From CAYXGE01 sp964464435 (lineage in GTDB: Bacteria; Pseudomonadota; Gammaproteobacteria; Burkholderiales; Methylophilaceae), in assembly GCA_964464435.1 (NCBI GenBank), contig CAYXGE010000057.1:1-12326 (forward strand): 12,326 nt of DNA. The letters are read 5' to 3'. Position numbers and translations under genes: made by a program. Shown in pieces: positions 7,486 through 12,326 of the stretch (positions are counted from its first letter, which is position 1; every line of letters starts with the position of its first letter). The notes under the pieces are model-generated. The model was not told the origin of the DNA. It saw only the letters and a program-made list of their open reading frames with translations, and did no database searches.

Positions 7486-8225
7486 GCACGCTTAGCCATA
7501 TTTTAGTGGTTGATGATGAAACGCCAGCACGCAACCGCCTGCGCGATTTATTGCAAGAATGCGACCCTAATTTGCAGATTACTGAGGCTAGTAATGGCAA
7601 AGACGCATTAGAGCGTATAGCCAGTGATAAGCCACAGTTGGTGTTGCTGGATATTAAAATGCCGGTGATGGATGGCATAGCAGTGGCAAGTCATTTATTA
7701 GGCATGGAGGCTGCGCCTGCTGTGGTGTTTACTACGGCTTATGATAATCATGCCATGCAAGCGTTTGAGCTAAATGCCATTGATTATTTACTCAAACCAA
7801 TACGCTTAGAACGTCTAAAAACTGCCTTGCAAAAGGCGCAAGCGCTTTTGCCAGCGCAGTTAGAAGCAATTAAACCGCTGCAAGCTAAACGCACACATTT
7901 TAGCGTGCTAGAACGCGGGAAAGTATTGTTAGTGCCGTTGCAAGAAGTCATTTATTTACGCGCTGAGCTAAAGTACATCACCTTGCGAACAAAAGAACGT
8001 GAATACCTGATTGATGGTGCACTTAATAGTTTAGAAGAAGAGTTTCCTGATCGCTTTTTAAGGGTGCATCGAAATTGTTTGGTGGCGCAGGCGTTTATTG
8101 CAGGTTATGAAAAAACCACAGATGCAGAAGGAGAGCGTCAAGTGATGGTATTGCTAAAAGAGATTACTGACAAAGTAGCGGTGAGCAGACGCCAAATGCA
8201 TTTACTCAAAGAGCTAGGAATTTAA
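7482..8225 (+). CDS. algR: LytTR-family response regulator, AlgR type
   Basis: The 247-residue protein pairs a receiver domain (about 5-120) with a LytTR DNA-binding domain (about 138-244). Receiver residues are all present: D11/D12 in VVDDE, phospho-acceptor D57 in LLDIKMP, the TTA switch at 84-86 and K105 in LLKP. The DNA-binding part shows the LytTR marks EVIYLRAELKYITLRT and RFLRVHRNCLV. AlgR-type regulators bind as dimers upstream of alginate, pilus or biofilm genes. The ATG overlaps the kinase stop as ATGA, so translation is coupled and the pair is a functional unit. The C-terminus is intact. The + strand shows no intrinsic terminator after it; the hairpin that follows has its T tract on the other strand. 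Confidence 0.9.
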   Translation: MSTLSHILVVDDETPARNRLRDLLQECDPNLQITEASNGKDALERIASDKPQLVLLDIKMPVMDGIAVASHLLGMEAAPAVVFTTAYDNHAMQAFELNAIDYLLKPIRLERLKTALQKAQALLPAQLEAIKPLQAKRTHFSVLERGKVLLVPLQEVIYLRAELKYITLRTKEREYLIDGALNSLEEEFPDRFLRVHRNCLVAQAFIAGYEKTTDAEGERQVMVLLKEITDKVAVSRRQMHLLKELGI

Positions 8226-8260
8226 AAAAATGCCTCTCAGTGCGTTTAGCAAAGAGAGGC
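8224..8260 (-). terminator. Intrinsic terminator of epsA
   Basis: On the minus strand GCCTCTC (8260-8254) pairs with GAGAGGC (8238-8232). Inside, after a 2x2 internal loop, TGC and GCA pair around a 5-base loop. One A and then seven T (8230-8224) follow. This is a textbook Rho-independent terminator pointing away from epsA, about 62 bases after its stop. In the + direction no T run follows, so it should not stop algR transcripts efficiently. Confidence 0.85.
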
Positions 8261-8321
8261 CAAGGAGTGATACAAGGAGAACACCAAACGAACAACAACA
8301 AAATCACATCATCAATCAACC

Positions 8322-9077
8322 TTAATTAACTGTGCCATACTTTGCGACTGCTTGCGCACGCGTTGTTACTTCTAATTTGCTAAAAATACGTTTTAAATGA
8401 TTTTTCACGGTATGTGGGCTAATTTTCATAATTGAGCCAATTTCAAAATTGGTTTTACCTAATTTTACCCAGCGTAAGATTTCATGCTCACGCTCTGTTA
8501 AATCAAACTCTTCAATTTCAACTTCATTTTCACTGGTAGATAACCATTCAACACGGCGCAATGCAGCGTCTACGTGTGGCATTAACATGCTCATCATAGT
8601 ATGTGAGATTTCAATACTTTCATTGCTGTTAAAAAATACATATAGAGAATCTTCTTTACCGCGCATGTCTGTCATGCCATACACAATAATATTTTTCATG
8701 CCATGCAATTTTTTAAGCACTGAATCTTGGCTACTATTACATACTTGCAAAGCATCAAAATTCTTAATCATGAACCATTTTTTGCCGTTGGCAATCCACT
8801 TTTTGTATAACTCTGTCATCAAAGTATCTACAGCAATGTCTTGGTCACCAAGGGCTTGAGTGCGCACACCTGGTACATTTGATGCCACATCATAATTAAG
8901 TCTGCCACGGTTAAAATCACCCCATGCAGCAATTAACACATCATGTGGTAAATGCTCAGACACGGTTTCTTGCATCCACAAGAAATAATCGATATGTCTG
9001 GCAATGGTAAATGAACGTTCAACAACTCGACTGAGCGGGTAGTTGTAAACTTGTTCTAACATTAGTGGTGATCCCAT
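8322..9077 (-). CDS. epsA: LuxR-family transcriptional regulator, EpsA type (exosortase/PEP-CTERM-associated)
   Basis: The 251-residue protein ends in a GerE/LuxR helix-turn-helix (about 191-246: LTEREHEILRWVKLG, then ISPHTVKNHLKRIFSKL). Its N-terminal domain (about 8-180; VERSFTIARHIDYFLWMQE, HDVLIAAWGDF) is neither an acyl-homoserine-lactone pocket nor a receiver. This N-terminal pattern is the one I know from the EpsA family, regulators beside exopolysaccharide and exosortase loci in methylotrophic betaproteobacteria such as Methylobacillus. A good ribosome site, GGAG seven to eight bases before the ATG, fixes the start. No eps or exosortase gene is in the window, so the target is at a distance. 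It sits between algR and hemC, pointing against both. Upstream lies a candidate sigma-54 promoter with a palindrome. The LuxR fold is certain; the EpsA name is likely. Confidence 0.82.
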   Translation of the reverse strand: MGSPLMLEQVYNYPLSRVVERSFTIARHIDYFLWMQETVSEHLPHDVLIAAWGDFNRGRLNYDVASNVPGVRTQALGDQDIAVDTLMTELYKKWIANGKKWFMIKNFDALQVCNSSQDSVLKKLHGMKNIIVYGMTDMRGKEDSLYVFFNSNESIEISHTMMSMLMPHVDAALRRVEWLSTSENEVEIEEFDLTEREHEILRWVKLGKTNFEIGSIMKISPHTVKNHLKRIFSKLEVTTRAQAVAKYGTVN

Positions 9078-9116
9078 TTTATTGCTCCAAAAATTTGTTT
9101 TCCTTGCAATACTATG

Positions 9117-9132
9117 AGCATGCTGCGTGCCA
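9117..9132 (-). promoter_or_regulatory. epsA: Candidate sigma-54 (RpoN) promoter of epsA
   Basis: The minus strand reads TGGCAC (9132-9127), five bases, then ATGCT (9121-9117). Compared with the sigma-54 consensus TGGCAC-N5-TTGCW only one position differs. GG and GC stand the required 10 bases apart. The start would be near 9106, leaving an untranslated leader of about 28 bases that contains the ribosome site. No good sigma-70 promoter is visible at this place. Confidence 0.62.
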
Positions 9133-9150
9133 ACTAATTTTATTTAATAA

Positions 9151-9163
9151 AATCAATAATATA
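9151..9163. promoter_or_regulatory. IHF-like site between palindrome and sigma-54 element
   Basis: AATCAATAATATA matches the IHF consensus WATCAANNNNTTR except for one base, inside a very AT-rich stretch (9134-9175). IHF bends DNA so that a distant activator can touch sigma-54 polymerase, and such sites usually lie where this one does. IHF matches are common by chance in AT-rich DNA, so the position is the main support. Confidence 0.4.
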
Positions 9164-9196
9164 GGATAAATATTGGCAATTAACTGGGTGTCGGAT

Positions 9197-9212
9197 TGTT
9201 GAAATTTCAACA
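9197..9212. promoter_or_regulatory. 16-base perfect palindrome, candidate activator-binding site (operator/UAS)
   Basis: TGTTGAAATTTCAACA equals its own reverse complement over all 16 bases. TGTC at 9189-9192 and GACA at 9218-9221 flank it as an outer inverted pair about one base off the same axis. The centre lies about 98 bases before the predicted epsA start and about 220 bases before hemC. That suits a sigma-54 enhancer for epsA better than a hemC operator. There is no unpaired loop, so a dimeric protein site is more likely than an RNA hairpin. Confidence 0.6.
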
Positions 9213-9215
9213 GCG

Positions 9216-9228
9216 GTGACAAGTTCAC
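9216..9228. repeat. Second short inverted repeat beside the palindrome
   Basis: GTGACAAGTTCAC has arms GTGA (9216-9219) and TCAC (9225-9228) around five bases. Its centre is about 17-18 bases from the centre of the perfect palindrome, and the two share a TGA/TCA core. It may be a second, weaker site for the same protein, or chance. Confidence 0.3.
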
Positions 9229-9350
9229 GTCGATTTTTCGTCATTTCGTATGGCGAGATTCTATGGGCGTTACAGAACGTAAATGGCCCGAACGGGCTAA
9301 TGAGATAATGACATCTTAATCATTGTTAAAAAAGCAATGTTTTTATCGAT
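9229..9350. other. Non-coding part of the epsA-hemC gap
   Basis: No gene can be supported here. Visible structure is small: an inverted repeat at 9284-9299 (GCCC-GAAC-GGGC plus two weak outer pairs) without a T tract, AATGA-N8-TCATT at 9307-9324, and CATTG-N9-CAATG at 9321-9339. An 18-codon frame at 9263-9319 (reading MGVTERKWPERANEIMTS) is too short to claim. Confidence 0.5.
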
Positions 9351-9351
9351 G

Positions 9352-9371
9352 TTGCCTGCCTACAGAGGCAA
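9352..9371 (+). repeat. Inverted repeat upstream of the hemC promoter
   Basis: TTGCCT (9352-9357) and AGGCAA (9366-9371) are perfect inverted arms around eight bases. They end 13 bases before the probable hemC -10, so the repeat covers the -35 zone. It could be a repressor or activator site for the heme operon. No T tract follows, so it is not a terminator. Confidence 0.4.
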
Positions 9372-9381
9372 ATTAAGCCTG

Positions 9382-9390
9382 TGCTAGAAT
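9382..9390 (+). promoter_or_regulatory. hemC: Extended -10 promoter of the hemCDXY operon
   Basis: TGCTAGAAT is an extended -10 element: TGN followed by TAGAAT at 9385-9390. A matching -35 is poor, as is usual for extended -10 promoters. Transcription would begin near 9397, giving a short leader before hemC. Confidence 0.55.
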
Positions 9391-9424
9391 ACGTTTTTAT
9401 TTTAATTTGGCTATGAGTATTGTC

Positions 9425-10378
9425 ATGTCTGTTGTAAATCCTCCTAAAAAACTGGTTATTGCCTCGCGCGAAAGTGCCTTGGCCATGTGGCAAGCGCGCT
9501 ATATTCAGGCAACTTTACAAGCCTTATACCCAAGTACCTTGGTAGAAATATTGGGTATGACCACAACAGGTGACCAAATCTTAGATTCTCCTTTAGCAAA
9601 GATTGGCGGAAAAGGTCTGTTTGTTAAAGAGCTTGAGCAAGCCTTGGCGGATGGCCGAGCTGATTTAGCCGTACATTCTATGAAAGACGTACCGATGCAT
9701 CTGCCCGAGGGCTTTGCCATGGCGGCGATAGGTGAGCGTGAAGATCCGCGTGACGCGTTTGTTTCAAATGAATATGCAGGTCTAGAAGCCTTACCAGAGG
9801 GAAGTGTGGTGGGCACTTCAAGTTTGCGCAGACAAAGTCAGTTGCAAGCGCTTTTTCCACATTTAAAGATTGAGTCATTGCGCGGCAACTTGCAAACGCG
9901 CTTGCGTAAATTAGATGAAGGGCAATATGCCGCCATTATTTTAGCGGCAGCGGGTTTAATTCGTCTGGGACTAGGTGACCGTATTAAACAAACAATTGCG
10001 CCTGAACAGAGCATTCCTGCTGTTGGCCAAGGGGCATTAGGCATTGAAATTAACGCTTCCCGTACCGATTTATACCCTATATTGGCGCCGCTTAATCATG
10101 CACACACGGCTTGTTGTGTAGAAGCAGAGCGTGGCATGAGCCGAGCATTAGCTGGCAGTTGTACCGTGCCATTGGGCGCATTTGCACGTATTGATGGTGC
10201 ACAAGTGCGCATTACTGGCTTTGTGGCTAGTGTAGATGGGCGTGCTTTATTGCGTGAAGAGTTGGTGCAAGATATTAATACCACCATGCAATCTCCGGAA
10301 GCCTTAGGTCAACAACTCGCAGCCAGATTAGTGGCGCGCGGTGCAGATAAAATTCTCGCTGCTTTAACGCATGACTAA
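9425..10378 (+). CDS. hemC: Porphobilinogen deaminase (hydroxymethylbilane synthase)
   Basis: Joins four porphobilinogen units into hydroxymethylbilane, in the cytosol, on a covalently bound dipyrromethane cofactor. From the ATG at 9425 the protein has 317 residues, close to E. coli HemC (313). Motifs in order: KLVIASRESALAMWQA, GGKGLFVKELEQAL, the catalytic aspartate in HSMKDVP (about D88), GTSSLRRQSQL, LRGNLQTRL, IPAVGQGALGIE, and the cofactor-binding cysteine in LAGSCTVPLGA (about C246). Three in-frame starts exist: TTG 9407, ATG 9413 and ATG 9425. I choose 9425 because GAG stands seven bases before it and the conserved part follows at once, but 9413 is possible. It is the first gene of hemC-hemD-hemX-hemY and is transcribed away from epsA. 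Confidence 0.97.
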   Translation: MSVVNPPKKLVIASRESALAMWQARYIQATLQALYPSTLVEILGMTTTGDQILDSPLAKIGGKGLFVKELEQALADGRADLAVHSMKDVPMHLPEGFAMAAIGEREDPRDAFVSNEYAGLEALPEGSVVGTSSLRRQSQLQALFPHLKIESLRGNLQTRLRKLDEGQYAAIILAAAGLIRLGLGDRIKQTIAPEQSIPAVGQGALGIEINASRTDLYPILAPLNHAHTACCVEAERGMSRALAGSCTVPLGAFARIDGAQVRITGFVASVDGRALLREELVQDINTTMQSPEALGQQLAARLVARGADKILAALTHD

Positions 10379-10384
10379 AAAAAC

Positions 10385-11158
10385 ATGACCTTACCGCTAG
10401 CAGGCATATCAATTGCAATTACAAGGCCGCTTGGTCAAGCCAACAAGCTGACAAAGTTATTAGAGCAAGCAGGTGCGCAAATCATTGTGTTTCCTTTGAT
10501 TGCTATTACTGGTTTAGATGATTATCAAGCTTTTGATACTACGATAGAACAACTAGCGCAAAGTGATTGGGCCATTTTTATAAGCTCAAATGCGGTGATG
10601 AATGCCATGCCCCGTGTTAATAATTACTATGCAACATTACCAAACCAACTACAATTTGCGGCCATTGGCCCAACGACGGCTTCTGCGTTGCAAGATTTTG
10701 GCGTATCGCAGGTGCTAACTCCAGCTGAGCGTTTTGATAGTGAGGCTTTATTAGCCTTGCCAGCCATGCAAGAAATGCAAGGTAAACAGGTGATGATTTT
10801 TAGAGGGGTTGGTGGTCGAGAAGTATTAGCAGATACTTTAATTGCGCGCGGCGCACGGGTAGTGTTTGCTGAAAGTTACCAACGCATTAACCCACAGCAA
10901 AGTTTGCAAACCTTAAGTAACTTTAGAGCGGCGCAACAGCTTGATGCCATTGTTGTGACCAGTTCAGAAGCCCTAAGAAATCTAGTGAGTCTTGCCCAAG
11001 CAGAACAGATTGATTGGCTTAATCAAGTGACCTTGTGTGTTAACCATGCACGTATATTAGAGCAAGCACAGGCCTTGGGTTGTCGAGCGGTGGTGGCAGA
11101 AGCCTCGGGTGATGAAGCAATGTTAGATTGCATCCTGCGTGCTTTTAAGCGAAACTAA
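10385..11158 (+). CDS. hemD: Uroporphyrinogen-III synthase
   Basis: Closes hydroxymethylbilane, with inversion of ring D, to uroporphyrinogen III, directly after HemC. The 257-residue protein is poorly conserved, as the family is, but shows the expected marks: AITRPLGQANKL near the N-terminus, the DWAIFISSNAV segment (about 60-70), AAIGPTTASALQDFG (about 91-105), VMIFRGVGGREVLADTL (about 135-151), AESYQRINP and VVTSSEALRNL (about 190-200). These give the two-lobed HemD fold. It starts six bases after the hemC stop, with only an A-rich run ahead of the ATG, so its translation probably depends on hemC. No truncation or frameshift is seen. Confidence 0.93.
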   Translation: MTLPLAGISIAITRPLGQANKLTKLLEQAGAQIIVFPLIAITGLDDYQAFDTTIEQLAQSDWAIFISSNAVMNAMPRVNNYYATLPNQLQFAAIGPTTASALQDFGVSQVLTPAERFDSEALLALPAMQEMQGKQVMIFRGVGGREVLADTLIARGARVVFAESYQRINPQQSLQTLSNFRAAQQLDAIVVTSSEALRNLVSLAQAEQIDWLNQVTLCVNHARILEQAQALGCRAVVAEASGDEAMLDCILRAFKRN

Positions 11159-11184
11159 GCACATGCTTAATACCATAAACGCAA

Positions 11185-12231
11185 ATGGCTGAAACTAAAG
11201 ACCTATTTCCAGAAACGATACCCCAAGCTATAAAAAAACCAGCTTGGCGCACGGGTTTATTTATTTTGGTTTTGGTGCTTATTGCTAGTCAATTATGGCA
11301 TTGGTATGCCGTGCGTCAACGTTTAGCCAGTATGGAATTTCAACTAGCGAGCAGATTAAGCACGCTAGATGAGCATCACCAACAAAGCCTGACCTTAGCT
11401 AAAAGTGCGGACGAGCGCAGTACAGAGGCCGCGGCCAAGAGCGCAATTTTAGAGCAAAAATTGCAAGAATCATTAAGCCAGCAACAAGCGCTTGAAACCA
11501 TGTATTATGAATTGGCGAATAGCAAAGAAGACCGTGTGGTGGCAGAAGCAGAGCAATTGTTAGGTATTGCTAGCCAACAATTGTTATTGGCAGGTAACAG
11601 CAAATCTGCACTTATTGCCTTACAAATTGCAGAGTCACGTTTGCAATCGCTTAACACTCCGCAGGCCATTACCCTTAAGCAATCTATTCGGCAGGATATT
11701 CAACGTTTGCAAAATCTACCAGCGGTTGATATTGCTAGCATGACAGAGAAATTAGATTTAGTAGCAAATAGTATTGCCTTATTACCCGTGATTAGTGAGC
11801 CTGCTACACACACTGAAAAAACGCCAGCGCCAGCTTGGAATGCAAGTACATGGCAACAATTGAGCCGAGAAATTTGGCAAGACTTTAAAAATTTAATTCG
11901 TGTAGAGCGCATTGATAAACCACAACCGGCCTTGTTAAGTGCAGAGCAGAGTTTTTTTCTCAAAGAAAATCTACGCTTACGTTTGCTTTCTGCGCGAATT
12001 GCATTACTGCAACACGATGAAGCCAGCTATAGAACGGATTTACAAGTGGCTTCTACATGGCTAAAAAAATACTTTAATTTGCGTGATTTAAGCACCAAGC
12101 AAGCGCTAGATAGGCTGACACAGTTATCCTCTAGTAAAATTATTTTAGAGTTGCCAGATATCAGTGGTAGCTTAGATTTAGCAAGCAAATATAAATTATC
12201 TCTTGAAGCCAGATTGCAAGGAGACAACTAA
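11185..12231 (+). CDS. hemX: HemX-family membrane protein of the heme operon
   Basis: The 348-residue protein has a short cytoplasmic N-terminus and one transmembrane helix (about 23-41, TGLFILVLVLIASQLWHWY). A long coiled coil follows (about 45-115), then a helical domain with EAEQLLGIASQQLLLAGN and ENLRLRLLSARIALLQHDE, both typical of the HemX family (PF04375). Such proteins are often labelled uroporphyrinogen-III C-methyltransferase, but no SAM-methyltransferase motif (for example the glycine-rich GAGPGD) is present, so an enzyme role is unlikely. With HemY it may scaffold heme enzymes at the inner membrane; this is inferred from operon position. It begins 26 bases after hemD without a clear ribosome site and ends four bases before hemY. 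Confidence 0.88.
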   Translation: MAETKDLFPETIPQAIKKPAWRTGLFILVLVLIASQLWHWYAVRQRLASMEFQLASRLSTLDEHHQQSLTLAKSADERSTEAAAKSAILEQKLQESLSQQQALETMYYELANSKEDRVVAEAEQLLGIASQQLLLAGNSKSALIALQIAESRLQSLNTPQAITLKQSIRQDIQRLQNLPAVDIASMTEKLDLVANSIALLPVISEPATHTEKTPAPAWNASTWQQLSREIWQDFKNLIRVERIDKPQPALLSAEQSFFLKENLRLRLLSARIALLQHDEASYRTDLQVASTWLKKYFNLRDLSTKQALDRLTQLSSSKIILELPDISGSLDLASKYKLSLEARLQGDN

Positions 12232-12235
12232 TCTC

Positions 12236-12326
12236 ATGCGTTGGTTATTGTGGATACTGTTGATATTGGCTGCAGTTATTGGTGTTTCAATGTTGACTGC
12301 GAGTAATGAGGGCTACGTGCTGATTG
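12236..12326 (+). CDS. hemY: HemY N-terminus (partial, runs off the window)
   Basis: An ATG at 12236, four bases after the hemX stop, opens a frame that is still open at the window end (30 codons). It reads MRWLLWILLILAAVIGVSML, then TASNEGYVLI. The membrane helix followed by a xxNxGYVLI segment is the usual start of proteobacterial HemY (HemY_N), a tetratricopeptide membrane protein of the heme operon, distinct from the HemY protoporphyrinogen oxidase of Bacillus. AAGGAG at 12218-12223 is a strong ribosome site, although 12 bases from the ATG is somewhat far. Only the signal/membrane part can be seen here. Confidence 0.85.
   Translation, partial: MRWLLWILLILAAVIGVSMLTASNEGYVLI

Noticed and set aside
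8262..8281. Two AAGGAG-like ribosome sites after algR
   Set aside because: No start codon with an open frame follows at a suitable distance on the + strand. The stretch is the 3' untranslated part of epsA on the other strand.
9284..9299. GC-rich hairpin GCCC-GAAC-GGGC as a terminator
   Set aside because: The stem is short, there is no T tract on either strand, and no upstream gene needs a stop there.
9263..9319. 18-codon frame in the epsA-hemC gap with GAGA just upstream
   Set aside because: It is too short, of ordinary composition, and no promoter or conservation can be shown.
9407..9424. hemC starting at TTG 9407
   Set aside because: There is no ribosome site, an ATG follows two codons later, and the conserved sequence begins after 9425. 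The longer start adds residues not usual for HemC.
11185..12231. HemX as a SAM-dependent uroporphyrinogen methyltransferase
   Set aside because: The protein has a membrane helix and coiled coil but none of the glycine-rich SAM motifs. The name comes from an old annotation of the family.
1..12326. Mobile element, prophage, defence system or CRISPR array
   Set aside because: No transposase, integrase, terminal repeats, spaced direct repeats or defence-type domains were found. All large frames are accounted for by housekeeping or regulatory genes.

Overview
The window looks like chromosomal core DNA of a betaproteobacterium, most likely a methylotroph of the family Methylophilaceae (Methylotenera/Methylobacillus type). 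Three things point there: the moderate-to-low GC and AT-rich spacers; the order argH, AlgZ-type kinase, AlgR-type regulator, hemC, hemD, hemX, hemY, a neighbourhood known from beta- and gammaproteobacteria; and a LuxR-type regulator of the EpsA family, which belongs to exosortase/PEP-CTERM exopolysaccharide systems. The assignment rests on reading protein motifs and gene order; no database search was possible. I see no insertion sequence, prophage, CRISPR array or other mobile DNA.

Layout. 49-1935 (+): the ribosome-associated GTPase HflX, then a small NTF2-fold (DUF1348) protein. 1997-2086 (-): a tRNA-Ser(UGA) with encoded CCA and its own stable-RNA-type promoter. 2220-3437 (+): HemW, a radical-SAM heme chaperone, which converges with a six-base gap on a minus-strand pair, argH (argininosuccinate lyase, probably starting at a TTG at 6421) followed by a FimV-like LysM/coiled-coil membrane protein (4949-3444). 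Diverging from argH is a two-gene unit (6472-8225, +): a four-helix membrane histidine kinase of the LytS/AlgZ (FimS) class and a LytTR response regulator of the AlgR class, overlapping by 4 bases. 8322-9077 (-): EpsA-type regulator, with an intrinsic terminator at 8224-8260. 9425 to the window end (+): hemC, hemD, hemX and the first 30 codons of hemY, an operon for the middle steps of tetrapyrrole synthesis.

How the parts relate. hemC and hemD convert porphobilinogen to uroporphyrinogen III. HemX and HemY are membrane proteins habitually linked to them, and HemW handles heme, so two separate heme loci lie in one window. The AlgZ/AlgR pair and the FimV-like protein both belong to families known for controlling type IV pili and surface behaviour in pseudomonads. 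EpsA belongs to an exopolysaccharide/PEP-CTERM circuit. Two surface-regulation modules therefore sit between argH and hemC.

The most interesting non-coding signal is the 329-base gap between epsA and hemC. Reading toward epsA it contains a 16-base perfect palindrome (9197-9212), an IHF-like site (9151-9163) and a sigma-54-type -24/-12 element (9117-9132), with spacings typical of an enhancer-driven sigma-54 promoter. This suggests that epsA is switched on by a sigma-54 activator, possibly the PrsK/PrsR system of PEP-CTERM bacteria.
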